Assembly (NCBI RefSeq): GCF_023702675.1
Contig: NZ_CP098478.1
Location: forward strand, 2,170,001-2,234,000
Length of the DNA: 64,000 nt
Origin: Acinetobacter sp. C26M
GTDB taxonomy: Bacteria > Pseudomonadota > Gammaproteobacteria > Pseudomonadales > Moraxellaceae
Reading direction: 5' to 3'
Below the pieces are notes generated by a model. The model saw only the letters and a program-made list of their open reading frames with translations. It was not told the DNA's origin and made no database searches. Of the stretch, positions 10,175-18,686 are shown one piece after another. Numbering within the stretch: position 1 is the stretch's first letter; every line of letters starts with the position of its first letter. Made by a program: the position numbers and the translations under genes.

Positions 10175-10816
10175 ATGACTGATATTTGCTATCCAAGCTG
10201 TGCTAAACCTCAAACTCGCCGCGGAGAAGAACGTCGCCTTGCCCTATTATTGTGCGCAACCGATTTATTCCTAGAGAAAGGTTATGAAGCCGTGTCTTTG
10301 GATGATATCGTCAATCATGCGGGGGGCTCAAAAACATCCATTTATAAGTATTTTGGCAATAAAGAAGGCTTATTTACTGCGATTTGCGATTATCGTAGAG
10401 AAGTTTTCTTTAAAGGCGTTTGTTTCCCTTATACACCTGAAAAACCTGATTTAAGAAGCTACCTCACACAAACCCTTCAACGTTTTTACCACCACATTAT
10501 TCAACCTGAAAATATCGCTTTTATGCGGATGTTTACCGAGCAAACCCAAAAAGACATACAACTGGCACATTATTTCTACGATCAATGCGCACTTAATATT
10601 CAAAATACCATTGCTTTTGCCCTTGAGCATGCACATAACAGTGGTGAGATTTATTGCACGAAACCAAAATTTTCTTCGACCATGTATTTTGGCATTTTAC
10701 GCGATGTCGAGTGGCGCAATTTAATGGGTTTAGACGTACCAGCTGATGATGCTGAAATTATTGATTATATTAATTATTCTATAGATTTATTCTTAAAGGC
10801 TCATCAAAAAGTCTAA
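10175..10816 (+). CDS. TetR/AcrR-family transcriptional regulator
   Basis: This 213-residue one-component regulator has an N-terminal helix-turn-helix at about residues 30-60 (SLDDIVNHAGGSKTSIYKYFGNKEGLF), which is characteristic of TetR proteins. The C-terminal ligand domain is alpha-helical and resembles the AefR-like group, but the ligand cannot be read from sequence. It is flanked by ntrC and argF on the same strand with a terminator in front, so it is likely monocistronic. A short dyad, CCATA-N7-TATGG, near 10111-10127 could be an autoregulatory operator; this is weak. Confidence 0.85.
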   Translation: MTDICYPSCAKPQTRRGEERRLALLLCATDLFLEKGYEAVSLDDIVNHAGGSKTSIYKYFGNKEGLFTAICDYRREVFFKGVCFPYTPEKPDLRSYLTQTLQRFYHHIIQPENIAFMRMFTEQTQKDIQLAHYFYDQCALNIQNTIAFALEHAHNSGEIYCTKPKFSSTMYFGILRDVEWRNLMGLDVPADDAEIIDYINYSIDLFLKAHQKV

Positions 10817-10928
10817 TTCTTTTGCATTTTCTTGAACGTATAGTATAGTATTCAATTCTTTTTTATCCACCACTCGTCAAACAGCAATTAATTATTGTTT
10901 TTATTCAATAATTATTGTGGGAGTAGCT

Positions 10929-11849
10929 ATGGCGCTTCGGCATTTTCTAACTTTACGTGACCTATCTTCATTAGAACTGCAACGCATTTTAGATCGCGCA
11001 CAAGAACTTAAACGCATGCAACATAGCAATACGCTATACCAACCTTTTGCGGGTAAAGTTTTGGGAATGATTTTTGAGAAATCGAGTACACGTACACGTA
11101 TTTCTTTTGAAGCTGGCATTTGTCAATTTGGTGGTAGCGCTATTTTCCTTTCACCTCGCGACACTCAATTAGGTCGTGGTGAACCGATTGAAGATTCTGC
11201 TCGTGTAATATCAAGTATGCTGGATATTGTGATGATCCGTACTTTCGGTCACGATATTGTGGAACGCTTTGCATCTTATTCAACTGTTCCTGTGATCAAT
11301 GGTCTGACTGATGATCACCACCCTTGCCAGCTCCTTGCAGATTTGCAAACCTTCCAAGAACACCGTGGTAGCATCGAAGGCAAAACTGTGGCTTGGATTG
11401 GCGATGGTAACAATATGTGTAATTCATATATTGAAGCAGCACATATGATGGGCTTTAAGCTTAAAATCGCATCGCCAGAAGGTTATGAACCACAAGCAAG
11501 ATTCCTCGCTGAGTTTGCCGACTGTGTAGAAGTGTTTAATAAAGCCGAAGATGCTGCTGTAAATGCGGACCTCATCGTGACTGATGTATGGGCAAGCATG
11601 GGGCAGGAAGAAGAACAGAAGTTACGCGAAAAAGCATTCTCAGATTTCCAAGTCAATGAAAAACTCATGGACTTAGCGCACCCTGATTGCTTATTCATGC
11701 ACTGTTTGCCTGCACACCGTGGTGAAGAAATTTCAGAAAATATGCTAGACCACAAAAATGCTGTAGTTTGGGATGAAGCAGAAAACCGTTTGCATGCTCA
11801 AAAAGCGTTGATGGAATTCTTACTGAATGAGAATCTAAAAAAAGACTAA
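10929..11849 (+). CDS. argF: Ornithine carbamoyltransferase
   Basis: ArgF makes citrulline from ornithine and carbamoyl phosphate in arginine synthesis. It shows the carbamoyl-phosphate loop [12 protein letters not shown], the [11 protein letters not shown] block and the ornithine-side [10 protein letters not shown] block. I start at the ATG at 10929 because GTGGGAG precedes it with a 5-base spacer. An in-frame GTG at 10917 overlaps that ribosome-binding site. The product has 306 residues, typical of the shorter pseudomonad-type ArgF. It is monocistronic with its own terminator. Confidence 0.96.
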   Translation: MALRHFLTLRDLSSLELQRILDRAQELKRMQHSNTLYQPFAGKVLGMIFEKSSTRTRISFEAGICQFGGSAIFLSPRDTQLGRGEPIEDSARVISSMLDIVMIRTFGHDIVERFASYSTVPVINGLTDDHHPCQLLADLQTFQEHRGSIEGKTVAWIGDGNNMCNSYIEAAHMMGFKLKIASPEGYEPQARFLAEFADCVEVFNKAEDAAVNADLIVTDVWASMGQEEEQKLREKAFSDFQVNEKLMDLAHPDCLFMHCLPAHRGEEISENMLDHKNAVVWDEAENRLHAQKALMEFLLNENLKKD

Positions 11850-11852
11850 GTT

Positions 11853-11885
11853 AAAAAAAACAGCATCATTCGATGCTGTTTTTAT
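11853..11885 (+). terminator. Rho-independent terminator of argF
   Basis: The arms AAAACAGCATC and GATGCTGTTTT enclose a 4-base loop and end in a T run, directly after the argF stop. Confidence 0.9.
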
Positions 11886-11993
11886 TTGTGCGTTCTAAAT
11901 TGAACACTGAAATAAAAACACTTATAGTAAGACAAGCCCATTAGATTAAGTTTCTCAAGATATGAGAACTTCACTCAATACGCAGCGTACGTT

Positions 11994-12518
11994 ATGACCT
12001 CACTAGAACAAGCCTTATCTCAAATACCAAGTTTCTCATTGGTGCATGAGCATCTGTTTAGCTCTGCTCAACCAACTGCTGAGCAATTACAACAGATTAA
12101 AGAATATGGTTGCAGTACTGTCATTAATCTTGCGACCAGCAAATCAGATAACCATCTATCTGAGCAGGATCAGATCTGTCTAGACTTGGGATTAAACTAC
12201 ATTCATATTCCAATCGGATGGGATATACCTTGCTCTGAACAATGTCTCTTTGTTTTGGATCTCATAGATCATTTGGTTCAAAATGAAATTATTTGGCTAC
12301 ACTGTGATGACAATATGCGTGTCAGCAGTTTGATGTATCTCTACCGCCAGTTCTATATGAATATTGACCTACCAACTGCCCAAGAACTTTTACACCAAAT
12401 TTGGGAACCGAACGAAACTTGGACAGGCTTAATTCATAGCATTACTTTACAACTGCAAGGCCGTAAAGCAACACAAGAACTTGAACAATCATTAATTAAT
12501 AGCAATCATTTTGCTTGA
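11994..12518 (+). CDS. Protein-tyrosine-phosphatase-fold protein
   Basis: This is a 174-residue cytoplasmic protein with the order of elements of small bacterial PTP/DUF442-like phosphatases: an N-terminal beta-alpha unit (CSTVINLA near residue 40), then a P-loop-like HCDDNMRVSSLMYLYR at about residue 102. The loop reads Cys-x4-Arg rather than the classical Cys-x5-Arg, and its substrate is unknown. It runs convergent to ispF, and the two coding regions overlap by 13 bases at their 3' ends. I infer a phosphatase-type role only from fold signals. Confidence 0.75.
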   Translation: MTSLEQALSQIPSFSLVHEHLFSSAQPTAEQLQQIKEYGCSTVINLATSKSDNHLSEQDQICLDLGLNYIHIPIGWDIPCSEQCLFVLDLIDHLVQNEIIWLHCDDNMRVSSLMYLYRQFYMNIDLPTAQELLHQIWEPNETWTGLIHSITLQLQGRKATQELEQSLINSNHFA

Positions 12519-12997
12519 TGCGAAATTAACACTGTTGCGGTCGCCAATATACCTTCTTGACGACCAGTAAATCCCAATTTTTCAGTTGTTGTGGCTTTAA
12601 TACTGATTTGAGTCACATCAACCTCTAAAGCATCTGCAATACTTTGACGCATCTCTAAATTATGCTTTGCTAATTTAGGGCGTTCGCAAGCAACCGTAAT
12701 GTCTGCATTGTTGAGCTGATAACCACGATCTAAAATCAATTGATAGACATGTTTGAGTAATAAACGACTATCTGCACCTTTGTATTCAGGGTCCGTATCT
12801 GGAAAATGCTGTCCAATATCTCCAAGTGCCAATGCTCCCAATAAAGCATCACTCAGCGCATGTAAGACCACATCTCCATCCGAATGTGCCTTTAAACCAT
12901 GCGTATGTGGAATTTGAACACCCGCCAAAGTAACAAAATTACCTTCTTCGAACGCATGCACATCCATCCCTTGTCCAATCCGAATTTGAGCAACCAT
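12506..12997 (-). CDS. ispF: 2-C-methyl-D-erythritol 2,4-cyclodiphosphate synthase
   Basis: IspF forms the cyclic diphosphate in the non-mevalonate isoprenoid pathway. The 163-residue trimeric enzyme shows the metal ligands in GMDVHAF near residue 9 and HSDGDVVLHALSDALLGA near residue 37, then GDIGQHFPDTDP and the C-terminal KATTTEKLGFTGR. The length is standard. It is separate from dxr (1312-2508) but in the same pathway. Its 3' end overlaps the phosphatase-like gene on the other strand. Confidence 0.97.
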   Translation of the reverse strand: MVAQIRIGQGMDVHAFEEGNFVTLAGVQIPHTHGLKAHSDGDVVLHALSDALLGALALGDIGQHFPDTDPEYKGADSRLLLKHVYQLILDRGYQLNNADITVACERPKLAKHNLEMRQSIADALEVDVTQISIKATTTEKLGFTGRQEGILATATVLISHQAK

Positions 12998-13089
12998 ATG
13001 ATTTTCCTTTTACAATATACCGAACAAATCTTGTATTCAGGCTTTCTATTTCGCTATAGTACGTTGAGCAAATTAGACTGAAAGTATAA

Positions 13090-13743
13090 GTGATTATGCT
13101 GTTTAACACTGTAAGAAATCAATTAAAGAAATCTGGCTACATCATCACATTGAGTTGTTTTTGCTCAACATTTGCCTATGCAGAATCCATTGACTGCAGC
13201 AGCAAGGATTTGGCAGCTCAAAAAATCTGCTCCAAGCAATATAAAGAGCAGCGCCTGAAGCTCAATGCCAAATTTTTAACTGCTTATTTGGTGACCGATG
13301 CCCCGTTACAGTTATTACATGACACCCAGACACTCTGGCTGAATCAAGTACAGCAATGTAAAACTAAAAACTGCTATCAGCAGCAATTCGATGCACGTTT
13401 GGATGATTTGAATTTTTATACCTCAATGAACCAAACCTTAACACAGCATTATCTGAAGTATGAACACGGTAAACTGGCAGCTCAACCTGTGCATTTACAG
13501 ATCCACCAGCTGGATAAGGATAAACTCAAAATAGAAGGCACAGCATACCGCAACCCTAACAATCGTCTAGAAACTCAAACATTGTCTTTATTGGCATATA
13601 GCACGCCTGAACAAAAAGGCCGAATCATCGATAATGAAAAAAAATGCCAGTATCAGTTTGATTTTCAAAAAGCCTTATTGATTATTAAATCGGAACAGAA
13701 AGATTGCGGCAGATTTACTGGAATCTATCGTTTGTACGATTAA
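13090..13743 (+). CDS. Secreted protein with LprI-like N-terminal domain
   Basis: This is a 217-residue exported protein. After a signal peptide ending near AYA (residues 28-30), it has the pattern of the lysozyme-inhibitor LprI-like N domain: a spaced cysteine pair, CSSKDLAAQKIC, a Leu-rich helix, then LWLNQVQQCKTKNC. The rest is a beta-rich unknown region with two more cysteines. The GTG at 13090 has GAAAG five bases upstream; the ATG at 13096 is the alternative. A role in the envelope is likely, but lysozyme inhibition is only a family-level suggestion. Confidence 0.7.
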   Translation: MIMLFNTVRNQLKKSGYIITLSCFCSTFAYAESIDCSSKDLAAQKICSKQYKEQRLKLNAKFLTAYLVTDAPLQLLHDTQTLWLNQVQQCKTKNCYQQQFDARLDDLNFYTSMNQTLTQHYLKYEHGKLAAQPVHLQIHQLDKDKLKIEGTAYRNPNNRLETQTLSLLAYSTPEQKGRIIDNEKKCQYQFDFQKALLIIKSEQKDCGRFTGIYRLYD

Positions 13744-13757
13744 TAGTTTTAACATTT

Positions 13758-13787
13758 AAAAGCCGATGTTTTCACATCGGCTTTTTT
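13758..13787. terminator. Bidirectional terminator between LprI-like gene and dadA-like gene
   Basis: The arms AAAAGCCGATGT and ACATCGGCTTTT enclose loop TTTC. A-tract and T-tract on the two sides can serve both converging genes; the dadA-like stop is 4 bases away. Confidence 0.88.
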
Positions 13788-13790
13788 GAT

Positions 13791-15035
13791 TCAACTTGGG
13801 AATTTTTCTGCAATTTCTTGGCTAATCAATACCGCTGTTGCCGCAGACAAAGTCCAGCCCAAATGTCCATGACCAGTATTATAAAACACTCGTGGTTGCT
13901 TACCTTGTTTTACCACAGGCAACATATTCGGCATCATTGGGCGTAAGCCCGCCCAAGGCACAACATGCTCTGTGGAGATATCAAAGTTTTGATTGACCCA
14001 GTTAATCAACGGTTGAATACGATCAGCACGAATATCTCGGTTATATCCATTAAACTCAGCCGTACCCGCAATACGTAAACGATCAGCACCGAGGCGAGAC
14101 GTCACAATCTTGGCACTTTCATCCAGTAAACTTACCCACGGCGCATTTTTTACACTACGTTCATCTTTCAGTTGCACTGTAATTGAATAGCCTTTGACGG
14201 GATACACATTCACACTATCACCAAGCATATCGGCTAATTGGTAACTTCCTACACCACCACAAACCAAAACTAAATCGGCAATAATTTCAGTAATTCCATC
14301 CGCGCTTGGATTGACATTTTCGGAACTGTTTTTACAGTGAACAACCGCTTTGTCTTGAGTAAATTTGACATCAACAACATCTAAGCCAAAACGATATTTC
14401 ACACCATTTTGCTGAGTTTTTTCAGCCAAGCCAACAGAGAATTTATGAATATCTCCTGTTGCATCCCCAGCCGTGTAATATCCCCCAAAATAGTCACCTG
14501 TTAGCGTAGGCTCAATGGCTTTCATTTCATCAGGTGTAATCGCATTTCGCTCCAGCTTGCCTTCAACCAGCACATCATTGACCTTTTTGGCAATCTCATA
14601 GTCTTCCTTGGTGTGATACATATGTAAAATGCCACGCTTTTCCAAGTCAAACGAAATACTTTCTTTTTCTGCAATCTCAAACAAGCGTTGTCTCGCCAGA
14701 AGTGCTAAACGAACAGTCTCAATGGTATTGGCTTTATAGTTTTTAATATGTGTTAAAAATTCAATCAACCAGCGATATTTGTGTGCACTAAAAGATGGAT
14801 TGAGCAATAAAGGTGCATCCTTTTTACTCATCCACTTAATGCCTTTAAGTACCGTTGCCTTTTGATTCCAGACTTCGGCATTACAGGCAGACAACTGACC
14901 ACCATTGGCAAAAGAAGTTTCCATGGCTGGAAAGAGATGACGATCAATTACCGTCACCTCATAGCCTAATTTATTTAATTCATAAGCAGACGTTACACCC
15001 GTAATCCCCGCACCAATGACAACAACATGTGGCAT
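13791..15035 (-). CDS. dadA: FAD-dependent D-amino acid dehydrogenase (DadA-like), glycine-riboswitch controlled
   Basis: This membrane-associated flavoprotein oxidatively deaminates amino acids to oxo acids. The 414-residue protein opens with the FAD-binding VVVIGAGITGVTSAYEL, followed by SFANGGQLSACNAEVW. It ends with the flavin-contact block VPWAGLRPMMPNMLP and NTGHGHLGWTLS. These match the DadA family. There is no alanine racemase gene beside it, unlike classical dad operons. The leader is a tandem glycine riboswitch, so glycine itself, rather than D-alanine, may be the physiological substrate. The start ATG has a good TAGGAG site. Confidence 0.85.
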   Translation of the reverse strand: MPHVVVIGAGITGVTSAYELNKLGYEVTVIDRHLFPAMETSFANGGQLSACNAEVWNQKATVLKGIKWMSKKDAPLLLNPSFSAHKYRWLIEFLTHIKNYKANTIETVRLALLARQRLFEIAEKESISFDLEKRGILHMYHTKEDYEIAKKVNDVLVEGKLERNAITPDEMKAIEPTLTGDYFGGYYTAGDATGDIHKFSVGLAEKTQQNGVKYRFGLDVVDVKFTQDKAVVHCKNSSENVNPSADGITEIIADLVLVCGGVGSYQLADMLGDSVNVYPVKGYSITVQLKDERSVKNAPWVSLLDESAKIVTSRLGADRLRIAGTAEFNGYNRDIRADRIQPLINWVNQNFDISTEHVVPWAGLRPMMPNMLPVVKQGKQPRVFYNTGHGHLGWTLSAATAVLISQEIAEKFPS

Positions 15036-15047
15036 AGCAAACTCCTA

Positions 15048-15073
15048 GAAATGCATAACATTTCTTAATGCAT
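15048..15073 (-). promoter_or_regulatory. Candidate riboswitch expression platform
   Basis: Two mutually exclusive hairpins overlap just before the dadA-like ribosome-binding site. One has arms GAAATG and CATTTC (15048-15064). The other pairs two ATGCAT copies (15051-15056 and 15068-15073). The first places its stem next to AGGAG. This would suit translational control by the upstream aptamers; inference from the sequence only. Confidence 0.4.
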
Positions 15074-15296
15074 AGCCCCATCTGTCATGGTACCTGAGAG
15101 TTTTGGCAGATGATTACCAATTAATCATTGAGCCTTCCCCTTCGGTGAGTGTTTATCATAGAAGAAAAAAATTGTTAATTTCTACAAGTTGAGCACTGCT
15201 CTCCAGATTGTATTTCTATTATTACAGTCCTTCTGCCTGAGAGTTTCCGGGGTCGTTGCTCCTTCGGCGAGTTCATTGAAGAACTTCTCTCCCGCA
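15068..15296 (-). ncRNA. Tandem glycine riboswitch
   Basis: Read on the minus strand, the first aptamer (about 15224-15294) has GGGAGAGAAGTTC, then CGCCGAAGGAGCAA, then ACTCTCAGGCAGAAGGACTG. These are the hallmark blocks of the gcvT-type glycine aptamer. The second aptamer (about 15077-15165) has CACCGAAGGGGAAGG and ACTCTCAGG followed by GACAGATGGGG. The two are joined by a short AT-rich linker. The second ends about 40 bases before the dadA-like start. The tandem arrangement is known for cooperative glycine sensing. Confidence 0.93.
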
Positions 15297-15405
15297 ATAA
15301 TATTTATATCCTTATAAGCAATATATATGCCGCCTAAAAATACCGACACTAAATTCTTGTAATTGTTTGTAGATGAAGAATTGTTCTATTTCAAATAACT
15401 TAAGC

Positions 15406-15433
15406 AATAAAAAAGCAGACTGGAGTCTGCTTT
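15406..15433 (-). terminator. Terminator of the 15440-15931 gene
   Basis: The arms AAAGCAGACT and AGTCTGCTTT enclose a 2-base loop. On the minus strand the stem is followed by a run of T. It begins 7 bases past the gene's stop. Confidence 0.85.
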
Positions 15434-15439
15434 CAAATA

Positions 15440-15931
15440 TTAAAATTTACATTGCAAAATTTGCTCAGGAAACTGTCCTTTCCAAAGTTCACGCAATGTT
15501 GGTAAATAGAATTTTTCCCCGATCATCACCAACTCCGCATCAATCAGCGCATGAATTTCATGCATCAACACATAATCCAAAGCAATCAATGAAAGTTGTG
15601 GCTGCGCTTGAGCAATTTGCTTACGTCGAACTTGGGCTTTTTTTACCAACTCATTGGCAAAGTTTTTATCTTTATAAGTTGTAATCGCGCTTAAACGTAG
15701 CTCAATAATCCCCCAACCTTCTAATAACTTCTTAAAAACCTCGAAGTCTTTTGATGTTGCCTCCCATGTTACATTTTCTAAATTATTATCTTCAGGCAGA
15801 ACGGGCAATAATAAATCGGCAGTACTTGGGAAAATTTTCTTTAAATTCAACAGAAACTTAACAGGATTTTCATTTGGAAGATCAGAAAATTGGATGTTGG
15901 TTTGGGTATCTGTTAAATAGATAGAGAGCAT
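15440..15931 (-). CDS. Hypothetical cytoplasmic protein
   Basis: I do not recognise this 163-residue protein. The start MLSIYLTDTQ (ATG at 15929-15931) has AGGA eight bases upstream; the frame is open to 16003, but the extra residues look non-coding. It is mostly helical, with no signal peptide or membrane span, and charged in the middle (VKKAQVRRKQIAQAQPQ). A Leu-rich end includes LMHEIHALIDAELVMIGEKF. It is AT-rich and stands alone with its own terminator, between the riboswitch region and an orphan metal-protein candidate. Confidence 0.65.
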   Translation of the reverse strand: MLSIYLTDTQTNIQFSDLPNENPVKFLLNLKKIFPSTADLLLPVLPEDNNLENVTWEATSKDFEVFKKLLEGWGIIELRLSAITTYKDKNFANELVKKAQVRRKQIAQAQPQLSLIALDYVLMHEIHALIDAELVMIGEKFYLPTLRELWKGQFPEQILQCKF

Positions 15932-16420
15932 TAAAAAAATCCTAAGGTAAAATGCTGTTTTATATAAACTTAATTTTAGTTCTGCACAGTATTGGCAAAA
16001 CAAAAAAGATAAAAACAGAAGAAGATGATCATTCTAACAATTATGACAATTTATTCAATGTTAGTTTGGCTCTAAAGACTTTCCTCTACCTATTAAGTAG
16101 CTTCTACAAAATCAGAACCTCAAGCGTAAAACATAGTCGAAGAGAGATCTTTGACCTTAATCAACTGCTTACCACATCATGGAAAATAATTATTTACATC
16201 ATCATCGTGTAGCAGCTACATAAAAGTTTGCTATCCATTCGCTACCTTTGGAATAATAGAACTGACCATGCAGGTCAGTTCAAAATTACTCATTTCACCG
16301 CTTTTTAAAGATTAAAAAACATGTGAAACATCTATTAATTCAATAGGCTTTAAAACAACGGACATCATTTATTTATTATCTTATGTCTGTTCTGGATAAG
16401 CTTTATAGGAGTTAATCAAA
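15932..16420. other. AT-rich gene-free stretch
   Basis: These are 489 bases of strongly AT-rich DNA. An 86-codon plus-strand frame (15952-16212) has poor composition and no ribosome-binding site, and I reject it. The only notable structure is the perfect dyad at 16259-16281. Confidence 0.5.
16259..16281. repeat. Perfect 9-bp inverted repeat upstream of 16421 gene
   Basis: GAACTGACC and GGTCAGTTC are separated by ATGCA. There is no T run on either side, so an operator or leader hairpin fits better than a terminator. It lies 140 bases before the start of the 16421-17098 gene. Confidence 0.55.
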
Positions 16421-17098
16421 GTGATTAAGATCAAAGAATTGATAATGTCTGAACGTATAGTTTTAGATAAATCAAAACTATTAGATACATTAGACAGCAC
16501 ATCCATTTTATTAAAAAATAAACTAGTATTTCTACCCTTTATCACCCATTTCGTTATGAACTTTGGTGACTTTAATAAATATGTATTGCCATTTAAAGTG
16601 CCAACAAATGAATTGGAAAATCTCGTAAACATACATGCAGCAGAAGATGCCGAACATTGGATTTGGTATGTGCATGATTTAGAAAAACTAAGCTATGATC
16701 TTCCTGAAAAATTTACGACAACTTTAAAAAAATTGTGGTCAAAAGAAAATGAAGAAAACCAAATCCTTTTTTTCGAGTTAGTCCATCTAGTTCACAACCA
16801 ACCAGCTAATATTCGACTTGCAATTATCGAAGCAATCGAGATTACAGGTCATATCATCTTTTCAAAATTGAGAGATATCACCCAACATTCTAATTACCAG
16901 TTAAGTTATTGTGGAGATATCCATTATCATAAAGAAACAGGTCATACCATTGGAGCTGAAGAAAAAATCATTGATCAGCTAACCTTCTCAACATATGAAA
17001 GTGAAATTGCAACTCAATCCATAAAACAAGTCTTTAAAGCATTTAGTCGCTGGTATCAGTATTTGGATTTCCTTATTTGTACACATCATAGATCATGA
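16421..17098 (+). CDS. Heme-oxygenase-like / diiron-type orphan protein
   Basis: This is a 225-residue all-helical protein. Likely metal ligands are arranged as in heme-oxygenase-like diiron oxidase proteins: HAAEDAEHW (His72, Glu75, Asp76, His79), then EAIEITGH (Glu137, Glu140, His144), then HYHKETGH (His170, Glu172, His175). The GTG start at 16421 has AGGAGTT at ideal spacing, better than the ATG at 16445. The gene is more AT-rich than its neighbours and has no operon partner. The substrate is unknown. The family assignment is from motif pattern only. Confidence 0.6.
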   Translation: MIKIKELIMSERIVLDKSKLLDTLDSTSILLKNKLVFLPFITHFVMNFGDFNKYVLPFKVPTNELENLVNIHAAEDAEHWIWYVHDLEKLSYDLPEKFTTTLKKLWSKENEENQILFFELVHLVHNQPANIRLAIIEAIEITGHIIFSKLRDITQHSNYQLSYCGDIHYHKETGHTIGAEEKIIDQLTFSTYESEIATQSIKQVFKAFSRWYQYLDFLICTHHRS

Positions 17099-17130
17099 CC
17101 AACTATAGTACTTGATATATCTATTTTATA

Positions 17131-17163
17131 AAGAAATCCCTCTAGTAAAGAAGGATTTCTTAT
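17131..17163. terminator. Stem-loop between orphan gene and fumC
   Basis: The arms AAGAAATCC and GGATTTCTT enclose a 13-base loop and lie between the two converging genes. The T run is short, so termination strength is uncertain. Confidence 0.55.
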
Positions 17164-17176
17164 TCAGGAATCAAGC

Positions 17177-18571
17177 TTACTTGCTATTCGGTGACACCAT
17201 ATTTTCAGGTTTCACTACTTCATCAAATTGTTCAGCAGTCACCAAACCAAGTTCAACTGCAACTTGCTTTAAGGTTTTATTTTCCTTATAAGCCGTTTTC
17301 GCAACTTTGGCAGAGTTCTCATAACCAATCACTGGATTCAATGCAGTCACCAACATCAATGAATTATGCAAGAAATAATCAATTTTCTCGCGATTTGGTT
17401 CAATTCCTACTGCACAATGATCATTAAAGCTATTACATGCATCACCCAACAACTGAATCGATTGCAATAAGTTATAAGCTATCACAGGCATAAATACATT
17501 TAATTCGAAATTACCAGATGCACCTGCAACGTTAATCGTTGTGTCATTGCCCAAGACTTGAGCAACGACCATGGTCATCGCTTCACTCTGGGTTGGATTG
17601 ACTTTACCTGGCATGATACTTGAACCAGGTTCATTTTCCGGAATACGAATTTCTCCGAATCCACAACGTGGGCCACTTGCCAACCAACGAATATCATTGG
17701 CAATTTTATTTAAGCTTGCCGCAAGTGTTTTTAATGCACCTGATGCAAACACAGCAGCATCACGTCCAGCTAAAGCTTCAAATTTATTCGGTGCAGTAAC
17801 AAAAGGTAATCCTGTAAGCTCGGCCAATTGTTCAGCTGCTTTAACCGCATAGTCTGGATGTGCATTCAATCCAGTACCGACAGCTGTACCACCTAAAGGC
17901 AGCTCATATAAACCTGCAAGCGCTTGCTGTAAACGTTTTAAGCCATGTTCCAATTGGGACACATAACCACTAAACTCTTGCCCTAAAGTCAAAGGCGTCG
18001 CATCTTGTAAATGAGTACGACCAATTTTGACGATATCATCAAATTCTTCTGATTTACGCTGTAAAGTAGCTTTTAGCTGCTCTACCGCAGGAATCAGTAA
18101 TTCATTGATTTGAATACTTGCAGCAACATGAATTGCGGTTGGAAATGAATCGTTGGTCGATTGCGCACGATTGACATGATCATTTGGATGTACTGGTTTT
18201 TGCGCACCCAAGACTTGCCCTAACTTTTGATTGGCAATATTGGCAATCACTTCATTACAGTTCATGTTGCTTTGCGTACCTGAACCTGTTTGCCAGACCA
18301 CTAATGGAAATTGAGCATCCCATTGACCCGCAATAACTTCCTCAGCAGCACCAACAATATATTGGCTTAAGTCTTCAGGCAATTGCTTCAACTCAGCATT
18401 GGTGATTGCAGCGGCTTTTTTTACCAGACCCATCGCACGAATCATGGCACGCGGTAATCGCTCCTGACCAATTTTAAAGTTCTGTAAACTCCGTTGCGTT
18501 TGCGCACCCCATAAGGCTTCATTAGGTACTTCAATTTCGCCCATTGTGTCGTGTTCAATTCGCATTTGCAT
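17177..18571 (-). CDS. fumC: Class II fumarate hydratase (iron-independent)
   Basis: FumC interconverts fumarate and malate without an iron-sulfur cluster. It carries the fumarate-lyase signature [11 protein letters not shown], the early block [13 protein letters not shown], and the [14 protein letters not shown] region. I start at the ATG at 18569-18571 (464 residues), because AGAGG lies 6 bases upstream; the frame extends two codons more to a TTG. A Fur-like box overlaps its probable -35 element. That fits induction of the iron-free fumarase under iron limitation. Confidence 0.95.
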   Translation of the reverse strand: MQMRIEHDTMGEIEVPNEALWGAQTQRSLQNFKIGQERLPRAMIRAMGLVKKAAAITNAELKQLPEDLSQYIVGAAEEVIAGQWDAQFPLVVWQTGSGTQSNMNCNEVIANIANQKLGQVLGAQKPVHPNDHVNRAQSTNDSFPTAIHVAASIQINELLIPAVEQLKATLQRKSEEFDDIVKIGRTHLQDATPLTLGQEFSGYVSQLEHGLKRLQQALAGLYELPLGGTAVGTGLNAHPDYAVKAAEQLAELTGLPFVTAPNKFEALAGRDAAVFASGALKTLAASLNKIANDIRWLASGPRCGFGEIRIPENEPGSSIMPGKVNPTQSEAMTMVVAQVLGNDTTINVAGASGNFELNVFMPVIAYNLLQSIQLLGDACNSFNDHCAVGIEPNREKIDYFLHNSLMLVTALNPVIGYENSAKVAKTAYKENKTLKQVAVELGLVTAEQFDEVVKPENMVSPNSK

Positions 18572-18643
18572 AAACAACCTCTGCTCTATTTAGTTAAAGT
18601 TCTTACGGGCTGAAGCAAAGTGATGCTTTGGCTAGTTGCCGTT

Positions 18644-18672
18644 ATCCTAATCAAAGCAGATATAATTGTAAA
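18644..18672 (-). promoter_or_regulatory. Candidate sigma-70 promoter of fumC
   Basis: On the minus strand, TTTACA (18667-18672) and TAGGAT (18644-18649) are separated by 17 bases. They lie about 75 bases before the fumC start. Confidence 0.45.
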
Positions 18673-18686
18673 TAAGAATCATTATC
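18668..18686 (-). promoter_or_regulatory. Fur-like box at fumC
   Basis: GATAATGATTCTTATTTAC (minus strand) matches 14 of 19 positions of the classical Fur box, including an intact GATAATGAT half. It overlaps the fumC -35 and ends right at the stop of the upstream epimerase-like gene. Confidence 0.55.

Noticed and set aside
15952..16212. 86-codon plus-strand frame
   Set aside because: Ile/Leu/Lys-rich as expected from AT-rich non-coding DNA, no ribosome-binding site, starts inside the promoter of the gene at 15440-15931.
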